Below are positions 32,570 through 44,672 of a DNA stretch of 64,000 nucleotides, piece after piece. Below the pieces are notes generated by a model, which did not search any database, was not told the origin of the DNA, and saw only the letters and a program-made list of their open reading frames with translations. The translations under genes were made by a program, and so were the position numbers. How positions within the stretch are numbered: position 1 is the stretch's first letter; every line of letters begins with the position of its first letter. This DNA comes from Typhlomys cinereus (taxonomy: Eukaryota; Chordata; Mammalia; Rodentia; Platacanthomyidae): positions 2,916,447 to 2,980,446 of the forward strand of contig JALPQD010000053.1 of the NCBI GenBank assembly GCA_023101885.1. Reading direction: 5' to 3'.

Positions 32570-33445
32570 TGATGGTTAATCATGATTGTCAAGCCCCTGG
32601 GCCACCTGCAAAGGCTAAGCGTGAGTGACCAGCCCTGAAATGTGGACAGCATCTTCTGCCTGTCTGTCAGGAAAAGCTTTTGCATTTTTTCTGCTTACTT
32701 CTCTCGTTAGCAAGTTTATCGACCCCATTCATGAGTTCATGACTCTGTTACTGTCTCTATCCTTTGCTGACATCAACACTCACCTTCCGCAGTCTTCCAG
32801 TGTGGACCGAAGACCCGTGGCTCTTCAGGAATCCTCCATGCCTTTGGGGCCTGTTTGGGACTGAGGAAGCATCTAGCCTTGTAGTCTGAGCGGATACCCG
32901 GTTCTGTTTCTTCATTGTGAAGAGACAGCTGTTGTAGTTCACCTGCATGGTTGCTGATAAATGACCATCAAATGGCTTAAGCAAACAAGGGGTTTATTTC
33001 CTTATGACAGTCCGGTTACAGTTCATAATCCAGCTTGACGGGAGAGCACACACCAACATCAGGCCTAGGAACTGGCTACACCATCTCTACGTAATAGCTG
33101 AGAGAGGAAGACCTTTACTTGCCAGACCAGCATGTCTGGCCAAGTATACAGAAGGATGCCAACTCTCTCAACTATCTGCCTATATTTTATTCCAGGGCCT
33201 AATGCCACCCACCATCTGGGCCTTCCCCATCAGCTAGACAATCTTGTGAAGGTTTGCTCTGGGCCTAACTTACCCATTAATTCTCCGCAAATGTGCCCAG
33301 AGCTCGAATCCTCAACTGTCAAATTGACACCCATGCCTAACTTTGACAACAGTTGGACTACCTAGACTCTATCATGTAAACCAATCTAATAACCCCCTTT
33401 AATATGTACATTTTCATTTTATCAGTTCTGTTTCTCTAGAGGACC
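32570..33445. repeat. Medium-reiterated repeats, two back to back
   Basis: 'gtgatggttaatcatgattg tcaag' (32571) and 'aaggggtttatttccttatg ac' with 'ctgtcaaattgacaccca' (32985-33335) match the outer parts of a dispersed rodent family in opposite orientation. Boundaries approximate. Confidence 0.4.
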
Positions 33446-33463
33446 TTAGAAAGGGTGGAGTGC

Positions 33464-33767
33464 GGGGCTGGAGAGGTGGCTCAGGGGTTAAGCCTCCGCC
33501 TTGGAGGCGGAGGGTCCCGAGTTCAGATCCCAGATCCCACGTATAGACGCCAGACGGAGCGGGGGCGGACTGGGCTTCTGGTCCTGGTAGGGCGGAGCCT
33601 GTGAATCCCGGGGCAGAAGGAGGTGGAGGCGTCCATGGTGGTTCGCGAATTCGTCTGTGGTTCTACACATACACAGACACACACGTACACACACAGACAC
33701 GCGCGCGCGCACAGACACACAGTTGAATAAATAATAATAATAATAATAAAAAAATTAAAAAAAAAAA
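33464..33767 (+). repeat. Young B2-superfamily (DIP-like) SINE
   Basis: Full-length copy: head 'ggggctggagaggtggctca', body, CA/CG-rich part, AAT repeats and A tail. Perfect 16-base duplication (agaaagggtggagtgc) at 33448-33463 and 33768-33783. The best-defined copy of the family here. Confidence 0.96.
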
Positions 33768-33783
33768 AGAAAGGGTGGAGTGC

Positions 33784-35411
33784 TTAAGTCATTAACCTCC
33801 AGCCATTGGTTTAGAGTCCATTGTGGGTGGGAATATGATGGAGAGCTGGAAGTCAGGGAGGTAAGTTTGCATCAAAGCTATGCACAGAATGTTCAGTGAT
33901 ACTGCCTCATCTAGTTTTCCCTCTAGTTAGGTTGCTGTGGTGGGACTCTTGGGTCAGTGAGTGTGATGACCTCTGGAAAAGTCTTGTCCCAGCTCAGTGA
34001 ACCCGAATCCATCTCAGCTCAACATAGCTTCATACTTCACCAAGAAACTAGCAGAGTCTTCATGCATCCTAGTATTTCCTGTACAGAGGAAGGGGAACTG
34101 AAATGGAGGATGCCCTAGCTATTGGTATAAGGGAAGTCGGTCAAGTTTGTGGTGACAGTAGGGGTTTATGGGAGTGAAAACATTGTGGGAAGAGGATCCA
34201 GGTCAGATGGTGCAGTGGACGATGAATGTGCACATCTACAGTTGTCTCTGGAAATGTGTGCAGTTGGCGAGGTTCGAGGGTAGTGGTGTAGGTAGGTGGC
34301 TTGCCTCAGGCCTGTGTGTCTCCTGTGTCGGTTCCCAGGTCTGTAGGGGGCGCCCCGATACTGAAAGCAAAGAGCTAGAGCAAGGGACAGCTTAATGAGG
34401 TTGGACAGACATGAGCCTCCAGAATTCCAGAGCCTCAGAGCCTCGAGCTTCTGTCGTTCTCATCCAACATTAAGAGACTAACCAGATACCTCTCCCAATT
34501 CCATGTCTGAGTGACCTCAGGACCCACCCCCCCCTCCCGCCCCGTGGCGATTGCGTGCGGCCGTGGGCCAGGGACTTGGGCCAGCCTAGGCACGTCCTGC
34601 CCCAGTGGTCACTACCTTGGTTCAGGACACCAAATCCACCCCCATCTCGAGGCCCCTGAGCCCAGGGAGTGTTGTGTGGGACCTGAGGGTCACAGTGGCC
34701 AGGCAAAGGCCCGATCCTGGCAGTTTGTACCTCTGCGGTCCCACTCATCCTCAATTCACCCTTATCTGTGGCACCAAACATTGAAACCATGAAATAATGT
34801 TTGGCTCTTAAAGGCCGAAGGAAGTTCACATCGCCTCTGGCAGTTCCTTTCACAAAGTAAATAATCCGTACTGACTGATTCCTAAGCCACTTAGTTACAG
34901 TGCCAACTCTCAGCAAAGGTTTCTTTATTCCCTGCAGATTTATTGAGAGGTTAACTGTGCTGGCTCCGGTGACAGATGATAAAGGGCTTCAGCAGGAATT
35001 CGTCCTGCTCATAAATGGACACAGAAAAACACTAGACCTCTGGCCTAGCATGACACACATCTGAGACTAAATAATAAAAACAAATATGAAGAAAGAGTTC
35101 CAGAAGGATGGAGGAAATGAGAACAGAAAATTCAACCCGTCAAGTAGTCAGGGCGTTTGCTTTAAGCTGCCGGTGGACCGCGTCGATGATGCTGCCCTCC
35201 TGTGGCAGAGCTAGCGGCGAGTTCTCCCCACCTCCTGCCGGGAACAGAAGGCGTCCACTAGAAGTGTCCTTAATACTGGAGTGCATTTTATTATCACAAT
35301 CAATTTAAAGCAAAAGGCTAAAGTAGCTCCAGTAGAGTTGTTCAGGAGTATTTGCCTCAAACCAAGAAACACCAATTTGAAGAAAGTAAAGCTTTTACTT
35401 AGTGATCTGTG
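33784..35411. other. 1.6 kb unique non-coding sequence
   Basis: Repeat-poor, locally GC-rich (34300-34700) with scattered CpGs. The 148-codon minus frame (34470-34916) has no known domain and its neighbouring frames are equally open. Possibly regulatory; not shown. Confidence 0.3.
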
Positions 35412-35464
35412 CTAGGAGAATTGTAGTTGTAGACAAATTAGGAGAATTGTAGTTGTAGACAAAC
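35412..35464. repeat. 26-base tandem duplication
   Basis: taggagaattgtagttgtag acaaa(t/c) twice, at 35413-35438 and 35439-35464. Confidence 0.93.
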
Positions 35465-35877
35465 AACAAACATAGACATTAGAAAGAGTCTGAAAAAAAA
35501 GAAAGAAAAAGAGTCTGGGCAATTTCAGCATTCACAGAAATGGTGATTCATTGATCATGACTGATGGCAAAGAACAGAAGCATTGGTTATTGTAACAAAA
35601 GGCATCATGCTGTCTCAAACCACAAAGAGAAAGAGCATCCGGATGGGGGAAAGAAAAAGAACTTCACCAAGAGGCTACCGTTCCAGAGACACCTTCCAAG
35701 GATAAGTGAGTGATTAAAGCTAGGAGGCAATTGTAACACAAATGATGAGTTACAGAGCCCACGTTTCTAACCTTCATTGGGCCCCAGAGGGAAGTGGAAG
35801 ATGCCATGTGTGTTAATATGTTTTGCTGGACGCTTCATTTTAATTTTTAAAAGATTTCATAGCCAATAACTGTTATT
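35465..35877. other. Non-coding flank of the L1 insertion
   Basis: No gene. The left copy of the L1 target duplication is at 35878-35894. Confidence 0.3.
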
Positions 35878-35894
35878 GGTGATCCTGTCTTTTT

Positions 35895-36866
35895 TTTTAT
35901 TAAAAATTTAATTATACATTTTAAAATTTTTTACCAGTTCCCTCTCTCCCCCCTCTTCCCCCTCCCCTTCCCCCAGTGCCTCCCCCCCCAATTCCCAGAG
36001 AGTCCTTTATTGTGTACGCCTAACTCTCCACTGGGTCCTTCTCTCCGATGACATATAAGGACCCAGTGGCATTTCCATAAGCCCTTTCTCTTGTTCCCCT
36101 TAAGCATAAGATCACTACTATGGCTGTCAATCCCTTGCCTCCAGGGGTCTCGGTGCCCTTAACAGGATGCTAGACTTTATGAGGGCAACAGTGCGCTGGA
36201 CATTGCGCAGGGCATGCAAAGTCCCATTATGATTGCTTTGGCCCCAACTATTGTTGAGAATCTTGCAAATCGTTGCTCCTCCCATCCTTTTGCTCTTACA
36301 ATCTTACCGCCCCCTCTTCCGCAAATGTCCCTGAGCTCCAGGATGGGGAGAGATTAGGGTGTCCTAGTTCTATGTGATTGATATATAGTCTCTGAAGTTC
36401 TGGATTGTGGTTTGTTGATTTTCTTTTGCAGTTTTGCTGCTCCTGCAATTCCCTTCACTCCATTCTGCTGGGCACTGTATGTCACCCCCTGGCCAGAGAC
36501 AAAAAGCTATTAAACTGGAGTCTTGTTGTAATAGCACATTCAAGGGTAGATGTAATAAGAGTAGGAAACCTCACTGAGGGAGGGGTCCATCACCCATTTG
36601 CAAAATGATTACTTTTTATCTGCTAGACTATATGCCCTCCCCTTCTGGTGAGATCAGGAAAGAATGTCTGTGAACTTAACCAGGTTTCTCATTACTTACT
36701 TGCAGACCTTGATGGAGGCCTATTTTCTCTGCTGTAACATGGTCTCTTCTCTCCTTGTTTCTGGTGTGGCCCTCCTAACCCATCTCTCTTGTTCATAATC
36801 CTTGCAATTACTGTGTTACATAGGTTTACTTTTGAGTGTCTCAATGTGGGCTGGGTGAGTTTGGTA
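35895..36866 (-). other. L1 3'UTR with G-rich polypurine tract
   Basis: The minus strand has G/A-rich sequence at about 35940-35995, with runs of G4 to G8, typical of rodent L1 3'UTRs and able to form G-quadruplexes. It ends in GGGAACTGGT followed by A/T-rich sequence. The remaining part is unique to the L1 family; a diverged relative is at 62400-63265. Confidence 0.85.
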
Positions 36867-39800
36867 CTAGGAGCCACCTATTAGGGAGTACATACGGCGC
36901 TTAATTTTCTGGGTTTGGGATATTTCACTTAATATAATTCTTTCTAATGACATCCATTTCCCAGCAAATTCCAGTAATTCATCATTTTTGATGGCTGAGT
37001 AGTACTCCATTGTATAGATGTACCAGTTTCCTTATCCACTCATCAACTGTTGGACATTTAGGTTGATTCCATGACTTTGCTATTGTAAACAGTGCTGCTA
37101 TGAACATGGTCGAGCTTGTGCTATCGAGGCGAACCTCTGCTGCATGGGGGGTTATTCCCAAAAGTGAGATAGCAGGGTCATACGGCATTTCAATCTTTAA
37201 TTTCTTTAAGAATCTCCAGATGGCTTGCCAGAGTGGCTGTATGAGCCTGCATTCCCACCAACAATGTAGGAGAGTTCCCCTTTCTCCACATCCTCTCCAG
37301 CATTTGTCGTTGTTTGTATTGTGGATTTTTGCCATCCTGACCAGGGTGAGATGATATCTCAGGGAAGTTTTGATTTGCATTTCCCTGATGGCGAAGGAAG
37401 TGGAGCATTTTTTAAGATAATTGTTAGACATTTTAATTTCATCCCTGGTAAAGTTTCTTTGAAGTTCCAGGGCCCATTTTTTAATTGGGCCAGTGTTTTC
37501 CTTGGAGTTTAATTTTCTTAGTTCTTTGTGCACTCTGGACAGTAGAGCTCTGTCAGATATGTGGTTAGTGAAGATTTTCTCCCATTCTGTGGGTTGCCTT
37601 TGAGCTCGTGTGACAATCTCTTTATCTGAACAGAAGCTCTTTAATTTCACAAGATCCCAACTGTTGAGAGTTGGTAGCAGTGACTGTGCCATTGGATGTC
37701 TGTTTAGGAAGTGTTGGCCTAGCCCAATCAGCTCGAGGGAGTTCCCTATCCTTTCAACTATGGTTTTTAAAGTCTCTGGCCTGATATCAAGGTCCTTGAT
37801 CCATTTGGAATTAAGTCTTGTACATGGTGACAAGTACGGGTCCAGCTTTAATCTTCTGCATGTGGAGATCCAGTTTTGCCAGCACCATTTGTTGAAGATG
37901 CTGTTCTTTTTCCATTGGATTCTTTGGGCCCCTTTGTCAAAGACCAAATGGCTGTAACTTTGTGGGCTTATATCTGGGTCTTCAATCCTTATCCATTGAT
38001 CTGTGTGTCTATTTTGGAGCCAGTACCAGGCTCTTTATAACTATGGATTTGTAGTATAGACTTAGGTTTGGTATGGTAATACCTCCAGCTGTGTTTTTGT
38101 TACTCAGGATTGTTTTTGCTATCCTGGGTCTTTTGTGCCTCCATATGAACTTTGAGATTGTTTGGTCACTTCTTTGAAGAATTGCTTTGGGATTTGATTG
38201 GTATAGCATTGAATCTGTATATTGCCTTTGGTAGGATGGTCATTTTTACAATGTTGATTCTGCCAATCCAGGAACAAGGGAGGTCTTTCCACCTTCTGGT
38301 GTCTTCTGCTATTTCTTTCTTTAGGGTTTTAAAGTTTTCATTGTAAAGGTCTTTTACCTCCTTAGTTAGGTTTATACCAAGGTATTTCATTTTTTTAGGG
38401 GTTATAGTAAATGGCATGGTTTCTCTCAAGGCTTTTTCACTTCTTTCATTCTGGGCATATAGGAAGGCCTCTGATTTTTGCACATTTATTTTGTATCCTG
38501 CCACCCTGCTGAACTTCTCAATTAGTTCCAGGAGCTTCCTGGTGGAGTTTTTGGGATCCTTCAGGTATAAGATCATGTCATCTGCAAATAGGGATAGCTT
38601 GACTTCTTCCTTGCCGATTTGAATCCCTCTTATGTCCCTTTCTTGTCTTATGGCTTCAGCTAAGACTTCAAGTACAATATTGAATAGAAGTGGTGAGAGT
38701 GGACAGCCTTGTCTAGTTCCTGATCGAAGTGGGAATGCTTCCAATTGTTCCCCATTGAGCATAATCCTTGCTGTGGGCTTGTTGTATACAGCTTTTATTA
38801 TATTGATAAAGGTTCCTTCCATTCCTACTGTCTCTAGCGTTTTGATCATAAAAGGCTGTTGGATCTTGTCAAAAGCTTTTTCTGCATCTATCGAGAGTAT
38901 CATGTGGTCTTGGACTTTGGACTGGTTTACATGATGAATTACATTTATTGATTTGCGTATGTTGAACCAACCTTGTGTGCCGGGGATGAAGCCTACTTGG
39001 TCCCCATGAATGATCTTTTTAATATGTTTTTGAATCCGATTTGCTAAGACTTTGTTGAGAATCTTTGCGTCTGTGTTCATCAGGGAGATCGGCCTATAGT
39101 TTTCTTTTTTAAGTGAATCTTTATTAGGTTTTGGGATTAAAACGATATTAGCTTCATAGAAGGAATTTGGTAGTGTTCCTTCCTTTGCTATTTGATGGAA
39201 CAGTTTAAGGAGTATTGGTGTTATTAACTCCTTAAATGTCTGGTAGAACTCTGTGCTGAATCCATCTGGTCCAGGACATTTTTTGGTGGGAAGATTCGAG
39301 ATTACTTCCTCAATTTTCTTATATGTTATAGGACTATTTAAATAATTCACAACTTCCTGATTCAATTTAGGTAAGTTGTGTTTACTTAGAAATTCATCCA
39401 TCTCTTTTGTGTTGTCAAACTTCACAGAGTATAAGTTTTTGAAATATGATGTTATAATTCTCTGGATTTCTTGGGTATCTGTAGTGATAACTCCATGTTC
39501 ATTTCTAATTTTGTTAATTTGGGTTTTCTCTCTCTTGCTTTTGGTTAGTTTAGCTAGGGGTGTATCAATCTTGTTGATTTTTTCAAAGAACCAGCTTTTT
39601 GATTGGTTGATTTTTTCTATCGTTTTCTTAGTCTCGATTTCAGATATTTCTCCCCTTATTTTGCTAATCTCTTCTCTTCTACTGCTTTTGGGATCAGATT
39701 GCTCTAGTTTCTCTAAAGCTTTAAGCTGCATTGTTAAGTTGTTTATTTCTGATGTTTCCATTTTTTTGACGTGGGCATTAAGAGCTATGAACTTACTTCT

Positions 39801-40685
39801 TAGAACAGCTTTCATTGTGTCCCAGAGATTTTGGTAAGTTGTATTTTCGTTATCATTCACTTTCAGGAAATCTTGAATTTCCTTTTTAATTTCTTCCTGA
39901 ATCCAGTTCTCATTCAGCATCATAGTGTTAAGTTTCCAGGAGTTAGTGTATTTTCTCTTGTTTGATGTGTTGTGGATGTCCAGCTTTAGGCCGTGGTGGT
40001 CTGATAGGGCACAGGTTAGAATTTCAACTTTCTTGTATATGTGTAGATTCATTTTGTGGCCCAATATGTGATCTATTTTGGAGAAAGTTCCGTGTGCTGC
40101 TGAGAAAAATGTGTATTCTTTGGTGCGTGGGTGAAAAGTTCGATAGAGATCTGTGAGGTCCATTTCTTTCAGGGTTTGATTAAGTTCCAAAGTGTCTCTG
40201 TTAAGCTTTTGACCTGTTGATCTATCCCATGTAGAGAGGGCGGTGTTGAAGTCCCCAAGAATTATCGTTTGGGGGTTGATTTCTTGCTTTAGACGCTGTA
40301 GGGTTTTCTTAATGAATATGGAGGGGCCCGTATTGGGTGCATATATGTTCAGTATTGTGAAATCTTCCTGGTGAATTGTACCTGTGACTAAAATGTAGTA
40401 TCCATCCGTGTCTCTTATAATTTTTTTTGGTTTGAAATCCACTTTGTCTTATAGCATAATGGCTACCCCTGCCTGTTTTCTGCTTCCATTTGCTTGTAGA
40501 ATTGTTGACCAGCCTTTTATTTTTAGAGCGTGCCTATCTTTTGTGGTGAGATGGGTTTCCTGCAGGCAACAGATTGATGGATTGTGATTTTTAATCCAAG
40601 TTTGTAATCTGTGTCTCTTGATCGGTGAATTAAGTCCATTAACATTTAGTGTTATAATGGAGAAACTATTGTTAATTCCAGACAT
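36867..40685 (-). pseudogene. L1 ORF2 (endonuclease and reverse transcriptase), broken
   Basis: About 1270 codons, the usual L1 ORF2 length. The N-terminal AP-endonuclease domain runs from about residue 1 to 240: TLNVNGLNSPIKRH, CCLQETHL, then IILGDFNT and [10 protein letters not shown] with the catalytic Asp and His. The reverse transcriptase follows (about 500-770), with the FADD catalytic box in [12 protein letters not shown]. The C-terminal Cys-rich part reads CWRGCGERGTLLHCWWEC. Lesions: an in-frame TAA at 40449-40451 inside the endonuclease domain, a frameshift near 38200, another near 38010, and a fourth lesion (frameshift) near 37025. The natural stop is TAG at 36867-36869. Function is lost; identity is certain. 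Confidence 0.95.
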
Positions 40686-40735
40686 TTATTATGTTTAGTA
40701 GCTTTTATAAGTATATTGCTTCGCTTTTAATGGTG

Positions 40736-41807
40736 TTATATTTGCCTTCTGTTCTCCTGGATATGCCTGTTTTTTTCTTCACGCTTGAGTATCATTTCTA
40801 GCAGTTTTTGAAGGCCTGGTTTGGTGGCCACGTATCCCTTAAAGTTGTCTTTGTGCTGGAAAATTTTTCTTTCTCCCTCGATCATGACTGATAGTTTTGC
40901 AGGGTAAATCAGCCTGGGTTGACATTTTTGCTCATTCAATACTTGAAGTATGTCACTCCAAGCTCTTCTTGCTTTTACTGTTTCGACTGAGAAGTCATTT
41001 GTTATTTTAATAGGTTTACCTTTAAAAGTGACTTGTTTTTTCTCCCTTGAAGCTCTCAGCACCAGTTCTTTATCTTGAATGTGGAGTGTTTTAACTATTA
41101 TTTGCCGCGGTGTGCTTCTATTTTGGTCGTATCTGTTTGGGGTGCAGGAATGCCTCTTGTATATGAATGGGCCTCTCTTTTTTTAGATGAGGAAAGTTTT
41201 CCTTGATGATCGTTTGAAAAATTTCCTCAGGGGTGGTATTTTGAGATTCTTGCTCCGGTATTCCATGAATACACATGTTAGGCTTCTTCAGGGTGTCCCA
41301 TATCTCTTGGATATTTCTCTCAAGTATCTTTTTGGCTTTAACAACCTCTTCCATTGAGCTGGTTAGTACTCCCACTTTATCTTCAAGGTCTGAAATTCTG
41401 TTTTCTGCTTCATTAGTTCTGTTGATAAGACTCTCTGTGGCGTTCTGGGTTGAAGATAACTTGTCTTTTAGCTCAGTTTTAAACTCTGCTTGAGTTTGTT
41501 TTAACTGCTCTATGCCACTTTTTGTTTCTTGCACTGTTTTTCTCAACTCCTCCAGATGTCTGTTGTGTTCCTCTTCAAAGCGATTGATTCGATTATGTAA
41601 TTCCTCCCGGATTTCCTCTTTCATAGTATTGAACATGGTAATGATCATATTTTGAAAGTCGTTATCCTGGGTCAGGCTTTCTTGGCCTTTTTTCGCGGGT
41701 TTGTTCTTGTTGGAGTCTAACATTATGGGATTAATTTCTTCAGTGGGAAATTTGTTTACTTGAGTGTTGCTTCTCATGGATTTGCACTTTGACTTTGGCA
41801 TTGTCAT
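40736..41807 (-). pseudogene. L1 ORF1 (RNA-binding protein), frameshifted
   Basis: About 356 codons from the ATG at 41807. The N-terminal half is a coiled coil (about residues 55-160, rich in Glu, Lys, Leu), which would form the trimer. The RRM and basic C-terminal domain follow (VTFKGKPIKITNDFS, KARRAWSDILQVL, GYVATKPGLQKLLEMI). One extra A in an AAAA run near 41119 shifts the frame and creates a stop, so only 229 residues are made from the first frame. Normal ORF1p binds L1 RNA as a chaperone in ribonucleoprotein particles. ORF2 starts 50 bases downstream. Confidence 0.95.
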
Positions 41808-41815
41808 TTTAACTC

Positions 41816-42194
41816 TTAAGATCTCTCAATTTCACTAAACTGAATTATTTGGCCTGGGGTACTGGTGGGCGGGGCCCGAACGGGGACTTACCTAGGGCGC
41901 GGGGTGAGGCCCGGGTGGACTGCGCGTGTGTCCTGACCGGCGGAGCGGGGTGGGGTGAAAAGGGACGATGGGATGGGCGCGTCAGCGTGGAGCTATTTAA
42001 CCCGAGGGCAGCTGGGGCGGGGCCCGGGCGCAGGGGGAGGTCCTCCTCGTCCCTCGGCCCCCGCGCGGCTCCGGCTGGATGGTGGGAGTCGGAGCCGGGT
42101 CCCTGTGGGCTGACCTGGGGTCCTAGAGCGCGCGGTGAGGCCCGGCTGGATCTCGCGTACGCATCCTGACCGGCGGAGCGGGGTGGGGTGAAAA
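41816..42194 (-). promoter_or_regulatory. L1 5'UTR promoter with repeated modules
   Basis: GC- and CpG-rich. A block of about 70 bases, including 'cctgaccggcggagcggggt ggggtgaaaag', occurs at about 41898-41961 and again at about 42132-42195, spaced about 234 bases apart. The second (outer) copy stops at the insertion point. This is the tandem-monomer promoter layout known from rodent L1s, and here it has one whole unit and a partial one. Confidence 0.85.
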
Positions 42195-42226
42195 GGTGAT
42201 CCTGTCTTTTTAAAAAAGCTATGACA

Positions 42227-42381
42227 GGCACTGGGGGATGGGGAGGGAGGGGGATGGGGAGGGGGAGCAGGGGATACGGGGGGAGGAGGAGGGAGGGAGG
42301 GAACTGGTGTACCTAATAAGTTTGTATGAGCTGAAATAATAATAAAAATGTATTAATAAAAAAATCAATAAACCATTAAAA
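42227..42381 (+). mobile_element. Tiny 5'-truncated L1 insertion
   Basis: Only the last 155 bases of an L1: G-rich purine tract, GGGAACTGGT as in the neighbouring full-length L1, and an A-rich tail with AATAAA-like words. It has its own perfect 15-base duplication (aaaaaagctatgaca) at 42212-42226 and 42382-42396. The left duplication starts directly after the right duplication of the full-length L1. Confidence 0.9.
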
Positions 42382-42396
42382 AAAAAAGCTATGACA

Positions 42397-42588
42397 AAAA
42401 GATAAAAAGTGTGACAAACCAAAATGTGCTCTAGGTATCCACAGGAGGAAGGCTGACAAGAAATTGGGCTTCTTACCTTGGATGTTGCTTTCAGGTTCAT
42501 AGGTTATAAAGACCTTTTGTCCTTTAAAGGACTGAAGAGGAAGGACTGGACCTGAAAGTTTGATTCTTCAGCATCTCTGACAACAAAG

Positions 42589-42631
<43 letters not shown>

Positions 42632-42732
42632 GTGTGTGCACTAGTCCATGATATAGTAACTTTTCTGGATTACCCTGAGGATAATGTATTGTTAGAAGAT
42701 GGTTATAACTAGGCTTAAAAAGCAGTGGAAGG
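42397..42732. other. Non-coding sequence with (GT)n
   Basis: Includes a GT repeat at 42591-42638. No gene. Confidence 0.5.
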
Positions 42733-43025
42733 GCTGGGAAGATGGCTCAGGGGTTAAAGACTTTGCTTGCCAAACAACAGGACCTGAGTTCCCATTCTAG
42801 ATCCCACACAAAATGCCAGACAGAAATGGCAGTAGCCTGTAGTTTCGGGCCTGGAAGGCAGAGCCTAGAAAACCCTAGAACAGAAAACCCTAGGTGGTAG
42901 AATAATCCAGGATAATTCCTGATGTCACCCTTGAGCCTCCACAAGCACATACACTCAAGTGCCCTCTTGTACATCCACACACATACACTATATACACACA
43001 CACAGGCATGCATGCAAAAGAAATC
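42733..43025 (+). repeat. B2-superfamily (DIP-like) SINE
   Basis: Head 'gggctgggaagatggctcag', body 'gccagacagaaatggcagta', (CA)n tail. Confidence 0.83.
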
Positions 43026-43640
43026 AGTGAAGAAGGTGGAAGAAGAAAACTAAGTCAGCAAAACTGTGCTTTGATCTCTAGTAGTGTACTGTGGCACATA
43101 TGTGTTCAAAGTCACATACTACTACTACTACTAATAATAATTAAAATAAAAAGTAATGAGGTGTTTTAGTGCTTCCATACTTAAAGAAAACCCAAGATTC
43201 TAGAGATTATGATGTTTCCATGTGTAGAAGATGGTTATTTTGTAAATTTTGAAAATAATTTATCCAAATTTTTTTATATTTCTAGAACAACACACTAATT
43301 ATTTTTTTCCTGTTGACTATTAGCATAATATTTAGGAAATCATGTATACATAATTGTTCATGTATACAGGAGGAAGATGTTGAAGATTCTTCAAATTTAT
43401 TATTATACTTCATACTTACCTTTACTGAAGTATTTACTTTTCAAACTGGCAGAATTTGGGGGAGTTACCTTTATCTCTTCTTTCATTTGGGTTCTTTTAT
43501 ATTTATGTCTTTTCAGACATAAAATAGCAAAAACATTTATTATGTGGTAATTTCAGTGGAACCTAGGAAGGAGTGAAGCTAAAGGCATGTGTTAGTTTAT
43601 AGTCTTTACCTTGAATACTCACTCATCTGTGAATCTTTTT
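43026..43640. other. AT-rich non-coding sequence
   Basis: No gene recognised; short ACT/AAT repeats near 43118-43140. Confidence 0.3.
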
Positions 43641-43917
43641 TTTAATTATTTATTATTTATTCAATTGTGTATGTGTGTGCGTGTGTGTATGTATGTATGT
43701 GTATGCAGAACCATGGACGAATTTGGGAACCACTATGGACACCTTCACCTCCTCCTCGTTTACTCTGCCCTGGGATTCACAGGCTCCGCACAACCAGGAC
43801 CAGAAACGCAGGCCACCCCCTCTTCCGCCCGGCGTCTATACGTGGGATCTGGGATCCGAACTCAGGACCTTCCGCCTGCAAGGTGGAGGCTTAACCCCTG
43901 AGCCACCTCTCCAGCCC
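43641..43917 (-). repeat. Young B2-superfamily (DIP-like) SINE
   Basis: Reversed copy with TGTG/TATG tail, CpG-rich body ('gcgtctatacgtgggatctg') and head 'gagccacctctccagcccc'. It abuts the CTTT repeat, so the right duplication is not visible. Confidence 0.9.
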
Positions 43918-44300
<383 letters not shown>

Positions 44301-44309
44301 TGTTGTACT

Positions 44310-44505
44310 GGGTATCAGACTTATGTTCCATACATGCTAGACAACCACTTTTAAACTTTTTTTAAAATCTGAGACAGGATTGTCCAGAGTGACCGGGATC
44401 TCACACTGTAGCCCAGGGAGGCTTTGAACTTTCCATTTTCTTGCTTCAGCCTCCTGAGCTGAGTGTACAGGCTGCGTCACCAGGCTTGACTAGGTTTTCT
44501 TTGTT
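44310..44505 (-). repeat. ID-B1 composite SINE, diverged
   Basis: ID-like 'actgggtatcagacttatgt' then B1-like 'tctcacactgtagcccaggg' and 'cagcctcctgagctgagtgt acagg'. Confidence 0.55.
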
Positions 44506-44586
44506 CTGACAGAGTTTTCTTTCACTTTAGCACAGGCAAAGGCAAAGGGTTTGGCAAACCTGAGAGTAGAGACATCCTAATTTTTT

Positions 44587-44672
44587 TTTTTTTTTTTTTT
44601 GGTGCTGGGGACCGAACCCAGGGCCTCGCGCTTGCTAGGTAAGCGCTCTACCACTGAGCTAAATCCCCAATT
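44587..44672 (-). repeat. ID element, nearly intact
   Basis: On the minus strand reads TTGGGGATTTAGCTCAGTGG, then GCGCTTACCTAGCAAGCGCG and GGTTCGGTCCCCAGCACC, with A and B boxes of the RNA polymerase III promoter intact, followed by an A tail. Very close to the rat ID/BC1 sequence. Perfect 16-base duplication (gacatcctaatttttt) at 44571-44586 and 44673-44688. Confidence 0.96.

Larger units (their letters stand above)
35895..42194 (-). mobile_element. Full-length LINE-1 with target-site duplication
   Basis: A 6.3 kb L1 on the minus strand: 5'UTR (41816-42194), ORF1 (40736-41807), ORF2 (36867-40685), and 3'UTR with G-rich purine tract and A-rich end (35895-36866). A perfect 17-base duplication (ggtgatcctgtcttttt) lies at 35878-35894 and 42195-42211. 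It is nearly complete, so it is fairly young, but ORF1 carries a frameshift and ORF2 a stop codon and three frameshifts. It cannot move on its own. L1 enzymes of this kind would also have made the SINE and ANAPC13 insertions nearby. Long plus-strand frames in this stretch are shadows. Confidence 0.97.

Noticed and set aside
34470..34916. 148-codon minus-strand frame
   Set aside because: No known domain, no splice sites, overlapping frame on the other strand also open.
39376..39837. 153-codon plus-strand hydrophobic frame
   Set aside because: Antisense shadow of L1 ORF2.
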